Below are positions 9,211 to 19,065 of a stretch of 64,000 bases of DNA, piece by piece (within the stretch, counting starts at the first letter, position 1; every line of letters begins with the position of its first letter). The notes under the pieces are model-generated. The model was not told where the DNA came from and did no database searches. It saw only the letters and a list, made by a program, of their open reading frames with translations. Location of the stretch: positions 248,001 through 312,000 of the forward strand of contig NZ_KE384567.1 of NCBI RefSeq assembly GCF_000426765.1, given 5' to 3'. Position numbers and translations under genes: made by a program. Origin of the DNA: Vibrio litoralis DSM 17657 (GTDB lineage Bacteria > Pseudomonadota > Gammaproteobacteria > Enterobacterales > Vibrionaceae).

Positions 9211-12200
9211 TATGCCGACTCTCCATCTAATAAGCGGTCAAATTGCTGCAAGAAAGCTTCGCTTGGTTTGGCTGAAAATACGCCGTACAGAGGATCAATC
9301 TCTCCTTTTGGAGCGTCTTCTTGAGCTTCTGTAATATCATATTTCTCAGCAGAAAAGCCACGTAAAAACAGATAGTACACACCGCCAAAGTGTTGCTGAT
9401 AATCATAGTTAGCAAGTCGACTTTGCAAGAAACGGTGCAAGGCTAAAGCATAAATTTGATACTGGAAATCATAACGGTGATCGATCATTGCATGATTAAG
9501 GTTGTCAGGATGATAATCTTCGATCGAATGACCAAGGTGGTTGGACTTCCAATCTAAGATGTAATACTTACCTTGATGTTCAAACACCAAATCAATAAAG
9601 CCTTTCAACATGCCTTTGGTTGGCATAAAGCCTAGCTCGCCAGCAACCTTTGATAGCGCATCATGATCTTTTACCAAGCTGTTAAGCTGGCTAGACAATA
9701 GTGATTCAACCGGCAGTAAGAACTCCATCTCCACCAACCTTTGAGTGGGCCCTTTATCTCCCAAACGCAGCCCATCACCATCTAAAGGCGTTTGCATTAC
9801 TTGAGTGATCATTGCTTGAATTGCTGGCAGCCATTGCAGGTCGTATTGTTCTTGCTGCAATAAATCGGTAATGATTTGAGTGTTTTCCGGGCTGGTTGCC
9901 GCCTCAGTAAATTCGATCTCCTCGAAAATCGTATGCAGGAAAGTCCCCGGTCTTGCGCCTCGTGGAAATTCAAACATCGACCAAGGATCGACGCTGCTTT
10001 CAGCTTCAAGCTCAATAGAGGCACCCACTTCTACCGTGTTGTTATTTTCCGCCGCGTCCGAATCTATCGGCTTTTGCGCATCGATGGCCACATCAAAATC
10101 CGCCGCTTCACCTTGACTAAGCGCCGCATGATGACCTTGCTTAACTAAACTTGAATAACTGGTCATGCGCCATTGACGATCAATAGAAGCACTAAAGCGC
10201 TTGGCTTGTAAATTAGGCTGCTCGGTTTGAATTGGCGCAAAACGCTCGCTTGGCGGTTGCGGAAAATCCAACATTTCAACACTCGTCACATCGTTAACCA
10301 ATTGCTGACACGCCGCCATTAATCCGGCACTTTCTTTGGCTTGATGATGTTGCAAGATCGCCCCAATCGCACTTAAATGGGCGGTCGATTCATCCTTTTT
10401 GCTGTTGCTTTTTTTGAGTGGTGCCAGGCCAATAATACAACCGTACACCGCACGTGTAAGAGCAACATAAAGCAAACGCAGATCTTCGGCTAAGCGCTCT
10501 TTTTCAGCCAACGCTAAACCTTCATCGGGTTTGGATAAATCCAAAATAGTTTGCTGCTTATCGGCTTGATAATACTTCGCCACTTTGGCAGCTTTAAAGT
10601 TATTGGCAAACGGTAGGAACACCAAGTCGTATTCCAAGCCTTTTGATTTATGAATGGTGATGATTTGCACCAAGTTACGCTCAGATTCTAAACGCTGCGT
10701 TTGCTCGCTAATTTCGCCATCATGCTGTTCAATATTTTCGGCCAACCAACGAATCAGCGCACTTTCACCTTCTAGCGATAAACTGGCTTGTTGCACCAAT
10801 TCAGATAAATGCAGCAAGTCGGTTAATTTGCGTTCACCATGCGTTTCCAATAACCAACGCTCGGCGATTTTTCGCTGGCTGATCACCGCGCGCATCATAG
10901 GTAGAACGCCACGCTTTAACCACAGTTGATGATACTGCTCAAACTCATTAACCACATTCTCCCAAGCTGTTTCATCATGGTTAAACTGATCGAGCTGCGC
11001 CATATTCAAGGCAAACAAATCACTAGCAAGAATCGCGCGCAGTGAATATTCATCACTCGGGCTGGCCACCGCCATCAATAAACGCAGCACATCTTGTGCC
11101 ACTTCACTATCAAACACGCTGTCACGATTGGAAAGGTAAACACTGGCAATGCCCTGATTCGCCAATGCTTCTTTAATTAATTTACCTTCTCGCCCAGTAC
11201 GCACTAGCACCGCAATATCACCGGCTTGAATCGGATGCGCTTGGGATTTTTTATCAATAAATTGCGCTTGTTGTTGCTGGGAGGCGCTCAAAATATGATG
11301 AATGTAATGAGCCGTATGTTCGGCCATGTGATGATTATAATCTTGCGCCGCAACAGGCAGCCCAGCATCGGGTTGATGTAGCCATAATCCAATCGCCGGT
11401 TGAGCTTTGCCATTTATCGTCCAATGCATGTTGTCGGCTTTCGGGCTGGCTTTAACTGGTAGGAATGGAATATCGTCATCGTAGAGAAATGGTCTGTCAT
11501 CAAAGCTGAAAATACCATTTACTCCTTGGATCACCGCTTCACTTGAACGCCAGTTGGTGTCTAAGGTGTAATGTTCAGTCACTTCATTACGCGCTTGAAT
11601 ATAGGTAAAAATATCCGCGCCACGGAAGCCATAAATCGCCTGCTTTGGATCGCCAATCATAAACCAACCAGTTTGTGGTTGATCCAAATAAATCTCACGG
11701 AAAATATGATATTGCTGCGGATCGGTATCTTGAAATTCATCGATCATCGCCACTGGATAAAGCTGACGAATTCGACTGGTCAATAAACCTTCCTCGTCCT
11801 GTACTATCGCTTGCTCAAGCTGACTGAGTAGATCATCAAAAGAAAGTTGTGCCTGACGCTGTTTGGCTTGTGCCAATAACTGGCGACAACCTTGAATCGC
11901 TTGGTATTTAAAAATCAACTCAAATTCCGGCTGGTTATCAAGCAATTGATCAATCGCTACAAACGCAGAATGCTCTGCTACAGGGCCTTTTTTGGCATCG
12001 GTGGCCGACGTTAACGTGCTTTGAGAAAAACGAATCAATTTATCGCAAATTTGACCATCGTTTCGCTCACTAGCCGCCCACTCATGCACTTCATCTAACC
12101 AAGCTGGCAAACGCGTTTTATTGTATGGATTGCGTTTAATGCCTGAACCATCAATCAAACTAAACAAATCATTGCGGCTGGCATGCCACAGCGATTTCAC

Positions 12201-12884
12201 TTTTTCGATGCGATCTAGGTGCTGCTGATAAAGCGCCGGTAAATCGACATCCAGTTTGATGCTCGGAAAACTTAACGCAGGGCCAGAAAGGTAGTTGCCG
12301 ATTTCACGCAATAACTGCTCAGGACTGCTCCATAACGATTGAATTTGCGCGGCTAATACCGTCGGCAATGGATAAAAATGGCGACGCCAGTAATCACTCA
12401 CTACTTGCAGTTTTAACTGACTTTCATCGGTAATAAATTCATTTTGAAAACGACTGCCCGATTCAAAGGCATTTTGGGTCAGCATGCGTTGGCAAAAACC
12501 GTGGATTGTAAAGATCGCCGCTTCATCCATTTGCCGTTCGGCTTGCAGTAAGGTTTCAATCGCCGATTGTTTATTTGTCGTCTCAGCTAATAACGGCTCA
12601 AGTACAGGATCGGTCGTTTCGCCACGAGCAAACGCGATACGCGCTTCATGAATACGTTGGCGAATTCGGCCACGTAGCTCTGCGGTGGCCGCTTCGGTAA
12701 AAGTCACCACAAGAATTTGATCTACCGTTAATGGCGTTTGGTGTGCCGAGCCATCTTTGCCATGGCCCAGTAGCAAACGTAAATACAACGCTGCAATGGT
12801 GAAGGTTTTGCCCGTACCGGCAGACGCTTCAATTAAGCGAGCACCGTGAAGTGGAAAAGCCATACTATTGAGAGATTGCGCCAT
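9210..12884 (-). CDS. recB: Exodeoxyribonuclease V beta subunit (RecB helicase-nuclease)
   Basis: 3'-5' helicase and the only nuclease of RecBCD. Walker A is in EASAGTGKTFTI (residues 19-30); the UvrD-type motifs FTEAATAELRGRI, IDEFQDTDPQQY, GDPKQAIYGFRGAD and LLYVALTRA follow. The C-terminal nuclease domain carries GFIDLVFEHQGKYYILDWKSN-like sequence, with the catalytic Asp, Asp and Lys of the RecB nuclease family. Length (1224 aa) is near that of E. coli RecB (1180). The gene is followed by recD with a one-base overlap; recC lies upstream, beyond a 457-bp gap rather than directly adjacent. Confidence 0.96.
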   Translation of the reverse strand: MAQSLNSMAFPLHGARLIEASAGTGKTFTIAALYLRLLLGHGKDGSAHQTPLTVDQILVVTFTEAATAELRGRIRQRIHEARIAFARGETTDPVLEPLLAETTNKQSAIETLLQAERQMDEAAIFTIHGFCQRMLTQNAFESGSRFQNEFITDESQLKLQVVSDYWRRHFYPLPTVLAAQIQSLWSSPEQLLREIGNYLSGPALSFPSIKLDVDLPALYQQHLDRIEKVKSLWHASRNDLFSLIDGSGIKRNPYNKTRLPAWLDEVHEWAASERNDGQICDKLIRFSQSTLTSATDAKKGPVAEHSAFVAIDQLLDNQPEFELIFKYQAIQGCRQLLAQAKQRQAQLSFDDLLSQLEQAIVQDEEGLLTSRIRQLYPVAMIDEFQDTDPQQYHIFREIYLDQPQTGWFMIGDPKQAIYGFRGADIFTYIQARNEVTEHYTLDTNWRSSEAVIQGVNGIFSFDDRPFLYDDDIPFLPVKASPKADNMHWTINGKAQPAIGLWLHQPDAGLPVAAQDYNHHMAEHTAHYIHHILSASQQQQAQFIDKKSQAHPIQAGDIAVLVRTGREGKLIKEALANQGIASVYLSNRDSVFDSEVAQDVLRLLMAVASPSDEYSLRAILASDLFALNMAQLDQFNHDETAWENVVNEFEQYHQLWLKRGVLPMMRAVISQRKIAERWLLETHGERKLTDLLHLSELVQQASLSLEGESALIRWLAENIEQHDGEISEQTQRLESERNLVQIITIHKSKGLEYDLVFLPFANNFKAAKVAKYYQADKQQTILDLSKPDEGLALAEKERLAEDLRLLYVALTRAVYGCIIGLAPLKKSNSKKDESTAHLSAIGAILQHHQAKESAGLMAACQQLVNDVTSVEMLDFPQPPSERFAPIQTEQPNLQAKRFSASIDRQWRMTSYSSLVKQGHHAALSQGEAADFDVAIDAQKPIDSDAAENNNTVEVGASIELEAESSVDPWSMFEFPRGARPGTFLHTIFEEIEFTEAATSPENTQIITDLLQQEQYDLQWLPAIQAMITQVMQTPLDGDGLRLGDKGPTQRLVEMEFLLPVESLLSSQLNSLVKDHDALSKVAGELGFMPTKGMLKGFIDLVFEHQGKYYILDWKSNHLGHSIEDYHPDNLNHAMIDHRYDFQYQIYALALHRFLQSRLANYDYQQHFGGVYYLFLRGFSAEKYDITEAQEDAPKGEIDPLYGVFSAKPSEAFLQQFDRLLDGESA

Positions 12885-12914
12885 TAACTTTGTCCTAATT
12901 AAAATTCTTCGTTT

Positions 12915-12958
12915 ATATACCCAAGTGAATTCTGCATCTTGAAGTCACTTGGGTATAT
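12915..12958. repeat. Palindromic intergenic repeat with ATATACCC/GGGTATAT ends
   Basis: ATATACCCAAGTGA on the left is the exact complement of TCACTTGGGTATAT on the right, enclosing ATTCTGCATCTTGAAG. This 44-bp palindrome is the cleanest copy of a family seen also at 4765-4821 and, decayed, at 47628-47662. It would form a stable hairpin in a transcript. Confidence 0.85.
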
Positions 12959-13099
12959 ATTTCGTGAGGAAATTCTCACTTTAAGCGATGAATACGACTC
13001 AAACGCTAGGCAAAACAGATAGTGAGAATTGACTCACATTTATTACCTTATGATTGACTTACTATGCCGGCCATATCGAGCCATCGTTAACATGGCTTA

Positions 13100-13258
13100 T
13101 ATAAAATACCAATCTAATAACGATCTACTTAGGTTACCGTCATGATATTTATTTCGTATCGGTAATAAAAAAGTAGACAGAAACAAAACGATTACCTCTA
13201 CTCTCCGCCGCCCAGCAAGCGCCCTACACTATAATGACTTGCTGGCGGCGTTTCTTTT
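13100..13258 (+). ncRNA. Candidate small RNA ending at an orphan terminator
   Basis: A strong plus-strand terminator at 13206-13261 has no plus-strand gene upstream for many kilobases. The only simple explanation is a short independent transcript. A TATAAAAT at about 13099-13106 could be a -10 element, but no convincing -35 is seen, so the 5' end is a guess. There is no open reading frame with a ribosome site. I do not recognise it as a known Vibrio sRNA. Confidence 0.3.
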
Positions 13259-13261
13259 TAT
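13206..13261 (+). terminator. Intrinsic terminator, orphan
   Basis: CGCCGCCCAGCAAG pairs with CTTGCTGGCGGCG (one bulged C) across an 18-nt loop and is followed by TTTCTTTTTAT on the plus strand. The minus strand lacks a T-run after the stem, so it does not serve recC. Confidence 0.75.
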
Positions 13262-13273
13262 CCGCACTAAACA

Positions 13274-13339
13274 CTAAGCATTAAGCATTAAGCATTAAGC
13301 ATTAAGCATTAAGCATTAAGCATTAAGCATTAAGCATTA
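13274..13339. repeat. Heptamer tandem repeat, about 9 units of TTAAGCA
   Basis: Eight perfect TTAAGCA units preceded by one CTAAGCA, ending 2 bp before the recC stop triplet. This is the one array in the window whose unit lacks the CTCG/CGAG word, although the 7-bp period is the same. Confidence 0.97.
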
Positions 13340-13341
13340 TA

Positions 13342-16300
13342 CTATTCATCATCACTGCAATCTTGGCAATGCTCCATTAATGGACATAACCACTGCTGCG
13401 ATTTTTGGAATAATGATTCCGCCAGCTCACTATTCCACTCTTTCCAAACTCGTTGAATGTAATGATCACTGCCTTCACCTGACGAAACAAAGTTATCGTT
13501 AAAGGTATTTTCCATTGCTTGATACGCTTTGTGCTTGATCTCTTCATCGTCAAAGCCAAGCCATTGTCCTTGCTTATCATATCCTTGTTCGATACCAGCA
13601 AAGGCGCACTTTGGAGCAAACCAGAGTGGCTCATCCATACCTTGATAATAGGCTTCCAGTAAAGATTGCAAATAGTGTTTGGCTTGCTCAGAGCTTAAAG
13701 GCTTTAATTCCAGTTGCTGAACCTGGCCTTTACCAACGCCAAATAAATGAGTAGGGAGTGAGTACCCACTCGCGTTTAAACACAAGTGTTCAATCCAGTA
13801 TCCCAATAAGTTTGCGCTGTGAACTCCACCACTACGATAACGCAACATACCCTGTTGATATTGTCCGCCCAGCCAACCGGCTAAGTGGTGGGTTTGTTTG
13901 TAACCACCGAGCGTTAATTCAAATTCAAGAGCGATCTCAACATCCGCTTTAGGCGCTGCAAGATAAGGCAATAAGCTGGCAGCTAAAGGTTGGATATTCG
14001 CCAGTAAACTTTGTGCAGCCAATTCACCAAAGCCCGACATCGGCAACTGCCCTTTGGCCTGATACTGCTGCAAATACACTTTGGCACAATCTTCAAAGTT
14101 TTCTAGAGTAGGCATTTCTGATTGCAACCATTGATCTAGTAGATTTTCGCCAAACCAGTAGTTATCTAGGCCATTAATAGCAAAAGGCTCATCATCAATT
14201 TGATTGACCAATAACGGGCTAATATCTAAATAACTTTTTAAACGTTGATTGAAGAAGTACTTCACTGGCAAGCGCCAAAAACGCAGCAACTCTTGCAGTT
14301 CTAGCCAATATTGCCCGTTGGCTTCTTTATCCAGCTGCAAATAGTACGGCTCTAGTGGCTGAATAAATGGCAGCGATTGGTTTTCACTTGGTGGTTGGTT
14401 CGCTTGTTGCGCAGCAGGTAACCATTCTTTGGCATAGCTGGCGAGCGCAGCATCACTACCATCAAACGCTTTGATACTAAAAGGCACTAAAGGATGAATA
14501 TGAGTTAAATGCTCAACTAACGCTTGCCCGGATTGATCGCTCGGCAATTCTTGATGCTGAGCAAGTGTGTAGTTTTGCTGGCAATATTCCAGTAATTCCG
14601 CCACCAGCACCGATGGCTCTTTATCACTGTTATCTTGAATCGAGCGTCCCACGTAGCTGATATACAAATACTGCTGCGCTGATAACAAGGCTTCCAAGAA
14701 TAAGTAACGGTCATCATCACGACGAGAACGGTCACCATGACGGGTACGTCCATTAATCAAATCAAACCCTTCTGGCGCGACACTGCGCGGATATAAGCCA
14801 TCGTTCATTCCCAGTAAGCAAACCGCTTTAAAAGGAATCGAACGCATTGGCATCAAGGTACAGAAGTTGACTTGCCCGGCTAAGAAACGCTGGCTGACTC
14901 TGGCATTCGAAAGATGATTTTGCAGGTATTGTTCGAGAACTTGCGGCGAAATCTCTTCATTTTGAGCAATTCCAGCATCGTGCAATTGTTGGCTGAGTTG
15001 TTGAATGCATTCTCGAATTGACCCAAGTACCACTTCGCCTTCTAGTTCCACCGCAAAAAAGTCATCTAGCATCGATAACAAATATTGCTGCCAGCTAGAA
15101 AACTGCTGCGCTTGAGATAAACGGTCGCGATATTGCTGCAATAAGCTAACAAAACTCGCTAACTTGCCGGCAAGTTCTGCATCTAAGCCTTGGACTTCAT
15201 CAAAGGCGGCAATCTGTTGCTCACCGATTTGATACAAACCAGCCGATTCTGGCATCGCATAACCAAGTAGCATTCGCTCAATACCAAATAGCCAAGTGTT
15301 TTGTTTATGACTCGGCAATTCAAATTGTGGCGCGGTTTTCTCATCGAGTCCCCAACGAATGCCCACTTGCTGGATCCATTGTGCGACTCGTTCAAACTCA
15401 TCATCACTGATTGCAAAACGCCGCATCACCGCAGGTACCTCTAATAACTCAAGCAACTCAGTCGCCTGACAACGGCGCATTGGCAGCGACATCAAACGCA
15501 TAAAGGCTTGTAGAATTGGGTTTTCTTGGTCAACACTACGATCGGAAATTGAATAAGGAATAAAACGCTCGCCAGCAACATTACCAAAGACGGCCTGAAT
15601 GGCATGACTGTAAGCGTTAATATCCGCCACCATCACAATAATATCGCGAGGGTTTAGATTCGGATCAGCATCAAACATCGCCAATAAACGATCGTGCAGT
15701 ACTTCCACTTCGCGCATTGGACTATGGCAAGCATGCAATTGTATTGAAGTATCATCAGGTAAAACTACCGGCTTATAACGACTTATCGTCGCGGATAGAT
15801 CGTCATCTTGATGTTCGCGCAGCTCTAAAATATCTAGCTGAATCGCATGCAATAAACTGTCGAGCTCACTTTCGACAAACGCATCAATTTCATTAGCTTC
15901 CAGCTGAGATAATAAGTACAGATTATCGCGCCCCAACTTGCCCATTGAGGCGAGCAGGCTATTCCCCACCGCATCTTTGGTGTGCAAGGTTTCAGATTCG
16001 GTTAGGGCATTTTGTTCAATTGAACCTTTGAGCCAAGCCGATGATTGATGACTATGCACGATTTGACGAGATTTAGCGGCCAGTTTGGCAAGGTATTTAC
16101 GATCGCGCACTTCCCCCCAGTAATAACGACAAGGGTTGGTAAACATTAAGTGCACATCAATATGTTCGCCCAGAGCACGCAGCGCATCCATATAACGAGG
16201 CGGCAATGCGGTAATGCCAAACACAAATAAACGCTTCGGCAAATTCGCTTGCTGACTTAAATCGCCTACGTAGTTTTCCAGCATATCAATAAAGTGTTCA

Positions 16301-16869
16301 TACAAATTGGCGCGATGATAAGGCGATTGACCCAGCGAGACCGTTTGATCGTATAAAGCTTGCCATAAAATAGGCTGCCACGGATGTTCACCATTGAGTT
16401 CTTTAACCGTTTCTCCCGCTTCCCACGCAGCAATCCATTCAGGGCGATACACTAGATAACCATCAAAAATATCGGCAATTTTTTCAGCTAATTGATAACG
16501 CTTAGATTGATCATCGTCATGCTCTAAATAGCGTTTTAAGGGAGAGAATTCTTCACGTTCGAGTTGAGTTGGCAGAATTTGCATTAACTTCCAGGTCATC
16601 GCATCTTTATTAAATGCACTACGCTTGGGAACATCTGGCAAAACTTGGGTAAACAAATTCCAAATGAAAGTCGCAGGAAGAGGAAATTCGAGATTCGCTG
16701 CCACACCAAATTCTTTGGCAAGCTCCATTTTCAGCCATTGCGACATACCGGGGCTTTGCACCAAAATTTGTTCAGCTTGGAATGGATTGTCTAACGGATT
16801 TAAACGAATAAGTTCAACCAGTAAGGACTTTAAAACATCGACTTGATTGGAATGGTAAACAGTAAACAC
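13342..16869 (-). CDS. recC: Exodeoxyribonuclease V gamma subunit (RecC)
   Basis: Chi-recognition and scaffold subunit of RecBCD. The N-terminus MFTVYHSNQVDVLKSLL and the segment ILVQSPGMSQWLKMELA are characteristic, and 1175 residues is close to the family norm (about 1120). RecC keeps a helicase-like fold without the catalytic motifs and no Walker A is seen, as expected. The start is GTG at 16869; a weak GTGAGTG precedes it. The start lies within the base of a 9-bp inverted repeat (16869-16922), which could limit translation. recB follows 457 bp downstream. Confidence 0.95.
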   Translation of the reverse strand: MFTVYHSNQVDVLKSLLVELIRLNPLDNPFQAEQILVQSPGMSQWLKMELAKEFGVAANLEFPLPATFIWNLFTQVLPDVPKRSAFNKDAMTWKLMQILPTQLEREEFSPLKRYLEHDDDQSKRYQLAEKIADIFDGYLVYRPEWIAAWEAGETVKELNGEHPWQPILWQALYDQTVSLGQSPYHRANLYEHFIDMLENYVGDLSQQANLPKRLFVFGITALPPRYMDALRALGEHIDVHLMFTNPCRYYWGEVRDRKYLAKLAAKSRQIVHSHQSSAWLKGSIEQNALTESETLHTKDAVGNSLLASMGKLGRDNLYLLSQLEANEIDAFVESELDSLLHAIQLDILELREHQDDDLSATISRYKPVVLPDDTSIQLHACHSPMREVEVLHDRLLAMFDADPNLNPRDIIVMVADINAYSHAIQAVFGNVAGERFIPYSISDRSVDQENPILQAFMRLMSLPMRRCQATELLELLEVPAVMRRFAISDDEFERVAQWIQQVGIRWGLDEKTAPQFELPSHKQNTWLFGIERMLLGYAMPESAGLYQIGEQQIAAFDEVQGLDAELAGKLASFVSLLQQYRDRLSQAQQFSSWQQYLLSMLDDFFAVELEGEVVLGSIRECIQQLSQQLHDAGIAQNEEISPQVLEQYLQNHLSNARVSQRFLAGQVNFCTLMPMRSIPFKAVCLLGMNDGLYPRSVAPEGFDLINGRTRHGDRSRRDDDRYLFLEALLSAQQYLYISYVGRSIQDNSDKEPSVLVAELLEYCQQNYTLAQHQELPSDQSGQALVEHLTHIHPLVPFSIKAFDGSDAALASYAKEWLPAAQQANQPPSENQSLPFIQPLEPYYLQLDKEANGQYWLELQELLRFWRLPVKYFFNQRLKSYLDISPLLVNQIDDEPFAINGLDNYWFGENLLDQWLQSEMPTLENFEDCAKVYLQQYQAKGQLPMSGFGELAAQSLLANIQPLAASLLPYLAAPKADVEIALEFELTLGGYKQTHHLAGWLGGQYQQGMLRYRSGGVHSANLLGYWIEHLCLNASGYSLPTHLFGVGKGQVQQLELKPLSSEQAKHYLQSLLEAYYQGMDEPLWFAPKCAFAGIEQGYDKQGQWLGFDDEEIKHKAYQAMENTFNDNFVSSGEGSDHYIQRVWKEWNSELAESLFQKSQQWLCPLMEHCQDCSDDE

Positions 16870-16922
16870 AAGGCACTCACGCTACGGGGTTTAGATACCC
16901 ACAGATTAGCATAAGTGCCTTG
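16869..16922 (-). promoter_or_regulatory. Inverted repeat at the recC start
   Basis: CAAGGCACT at 16869-16877 is the exact complement of AGTGCCTTG at 16914-16922. On the minus strand the second arm begins at the first base of the recC GTG, so the hairpin would cover the start and its ribosome site. The region also has a direct repeat TTTAGCTGAAA just beyond. Confidence 0.4.
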
Positions 16923-16958
16923 TTTAGCTGAAATGTTTAGCTGAAATTATTCTTTCCG

Positions 16959-17951
16959 TTATACGTGCTCTACAACTTTGTGATTATTCGCTGAAACTAA
17001 TACTTTATGTGGGGTATAGAACATCCAGTAACGCAGCGCTACATAACTCATAATCAAGGTGGCAACTACTAGCTCAATCACCGCAAGAATCTGAATTTGA
17101 TGGGCATATTGAGTTAATACCTCCATGGTTGACATCCAATGTGATGTTTTAAATAGCGCGGTAGCACCGATCACCATTGGGAAAGTAAAAGCCGCATAAC
17201 CAGGGCTGAACGGTAGTTTGAGCAAAGTAAAAAATGACAAATAAATAATAATCGTCATCAAAATAGCAATCGACATCAATACCATCACCAACAATAACGA
17301 TGGATCAGAGGTAAATGTAAGGTAACCAGCAAGCGATAGACTTGCAGGTGCCGCCATAATAGCTAATGTTGGTTTTGCGGCATCCGGTACTTCTTGGCAA
17401 AAAATAAACCGATAAATCATCGCTGGTAACATTACGGCGTAGCATGCGATACCAAAAACCAATACCGAATAAGCAATCCAATAAAGTGCTGGGTTACCTG
17501 AATACGAAACGTCTGCCACAATAATACCAATCGGTGGAACAAACCAACTCGGCACCATATGATGGACTTCAAACTCTTTTGCCCTATGGTAGATAAACGC
17601 AGCTAAGAAAATAATATGCAGCGCTACCGCGAATAACCACAAACTGTCACCTAAAGCTGGGTTAAAATGACCAACTGAGCTTGATACCACCATCGTTGCC
17701 ATTGAGAATGTCGGTACAACACTACCAACAACCGGATGCGCAAGATCATTGGCAATCAATTTCGGATGAAAGATAAACTTAACCGTTAAGATAAGTAATA
17801 AAACGGCAGCAATCCCCGCGCCCCAATGTTGAGCATGGCGGTTAAGTGTTAGGGCATTTTCCCAACACCAGCCTAAACTTGCGATACCAAGCGCCAAACC
17901 TGCCATCGGGGTTGGAGCACCACTGACTAAGTTTTTTAATGTCTTATTCAT
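16959..17951 (-). CDS. TDT family transporter (TehA/SLAC1-like)
   Basis: Integral membrane protein of 330 residues with about ten hydrophobic helices, matching the tellurite-resistance/dicarboxylate transporter family. Typical features are the N-terminal PTPMAGLALGIASLGW and FHPKLIANDLAHPVVGSVVP segments. Family members move tellurite, C4-dicarboxylates, sulfite or anions; the substrate here is not decidable. The start at 17951 is chosen over an upstream in-frame start because family proteins begin close to the first helix. It is divergent from a LysR regulator 114 bp away, a common arrangement for a transporter with its own regulator. Confidence 0.82.
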   Translation of the reverse strand: MNKTLKNLVSGAPTPMAGLALGIASLGWCWENALTLNRHAQHWGAGIAAVLLLILTVKFIFHPKLIANDLAHPVVGSVVPTFSMATMVVSSSVGHFNPALGDSLWLFAVALHIIFLAAFIYHRAKEFEVHHMVPSWFVPPIGIIVADVSYSGNPALYWIAYSVLVFGIACYAVMLPAMIYRFIFCQEVPDAAKPTLAIMAAPASLSLAGYLTFTSDPSLLLVMVLMSIAILMTIIIYLSFFTLLKLPFSPGYAAFTFPMVIGATALFKTSHWMSTMEVLTQYAHQIQILAVIELVVATLIMSYVALRYWMFYTPHKVLVSANNHKVVEHV

Positions 17952-18065
17952 AATTGCCTCACAAGGTAAAGGTGACCGATGAATCAATAATAAACTTGCA
18001 AGTTGTTTTAATATATCTAATTATACTTAACACGCGTTAAAAAAAACAAAACGAGATGAATTTTT

Positions 18066-18983
18066 ATGGCCACTAATGTCACCCTCAAACAACTCAAGGT
18101 TTTCACAGCTTTAACTCAACATGAAACCTTGACGGCAGCGGCTGAAAAATTGTTCCTATCAAAAGCTGCGGTAAGCTTGTCACTCGGTGAACTTGAAAAG
18201 CAACTCGGCCACGTATTGTTTGATCGCGTAAATAACCGTTTAGTATTGAATCAAGAAGGTAAACGCTTACTGCCTTTGGCCGATGAACTGCTACACCGCA
18301 GTGAAGATATTCAACATATGTTTACCTTTGATCAAGCGCTGCACGGGCAATTAAAAATCGGTGCCAGTGATACCATTGGCAACCAAGTTGTACCTTACCT
18401 GCTGCGCGATTTTCGTCAGCATTCACAACACCAACAACAAAGCATATTGATTTCCAATACCCGTTTAATTTGTGACAAGTTAACCGATTACGAACTCGAT
18501 TTAGGTTTAGTCGAAGGTAAAGTTCAATCCGATCAACTGTTAATGCAAGCTTGGAACCAAGATGAAATGTGCATCATCTGCGCCCCTACTCATCCGCTAG
18601 CGCAACAAGATTCGGTTCTAGCCAGAGACTTCGAGAATACTCAATGGCTACTGCGTGAAGCGGGATCGGGAACTCGTGAGTTCTTCTTACGCACCGTAGC
18701 TCCAAGAATTGAAGTCTGGACTGAATCATTTCAATTAAATACTACGGAAGCGATTATTAACGCCACCGCTGCCAACCTTGGTTTAGCTTGTCTATCTCGC
18801 TTAGCGGCTCAATCGGCACTTGAAAGTCATCGAGTGGTAGAGCTTAAAGTTCCTCTTGATATGACGCGCCGTTTTTGGCTGTTAGTACATAAAGAAAAAT
18901 ACCAAAGCCCACTACTCAAAACCTTCATGCAATTTTGCACCGATTGGAAAATGCTCGAATCATTGAAAACCGGTGCCAAATAA
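18066..18983 (+). CDS. LysR family transcriptional regulator
   Basis: 305 residues with an N-terminal winged helix-turn-helix (about 6-65; LKVFTALTQHETLTAAAEKL, then SKAAVSLSLGELEKQLG) and a C-terminal periplasmic-binding-like effector domain. It resembles the CysB/YeiE side of the family, with LREAGSGTRE in the effector domain, a motif common in that group. Divergent placement suggests that it controls the TDT transporter. The effector is unknown. Confidence 0.88.
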   Translation: MATNVTLKQLKVFTALTQHETLTAAAEKLFLSKAAVSLSLGELEKQLGHVLFDRVNNRLVLNQEGKRLLPLADELLHRSEDIQHMFTFDQALHGQLKIGASDTIGNQVVPYLLRDFRQHSQHQQQSILISNTRLICDKLTDYELDLGLVEGKVQSDQLLMQAWNQDEMCIICAPTHPLAQQDSVLARDFENTQWLLREAGSGTREFFLRTVAPRIEVWTESFQLNTTEAIINATAANLGLACLSRLAAQSALESHRVVELKVPLDMTRRFWLLVHKEKYQSPLLKTFMQFCTDWKMLESLKTGAK

Positions 18984-19012
18984 CAGATAACTACTGGACA
19001 TCCCCCATAAAT

Positions 19013-19032
19013 AACTGTATAAAAAACCAGTT
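19013..19032 (+). promoter_or_regulatory. LexA (SOS) box upstream of yebG
   Basis: AACTGTATAAAAAACCAGTT contains CTG-N10-CAG (19015-19030) with the TAT after CTG and A-rich centre of the gammaproteobacterial LexA consensus, and the outer AA/TT extends the symmetry. It lies 33 bp before the yebG start, as expected for a LexA-repressed promoter. Confidence 0.85.
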
Positions 19033-19065
19033 AAATTCATTCAAAAATTGCATACGAGGATAACC

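Larger units (their letters stand above)
12885..13341. other. Intergenic region recC-recB (457 bp)
   Basis: Both flanking genes are on the minus strand. The gap holds a TATACCC palindrome (12915-12958), a plus-strand intrinsic terminator with no known gene before it (13206-13261) and a TTAAGCA heptamer array (13274-13339). The recB promoter must lie here if it is not read from recC. Confidence 0.7.
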
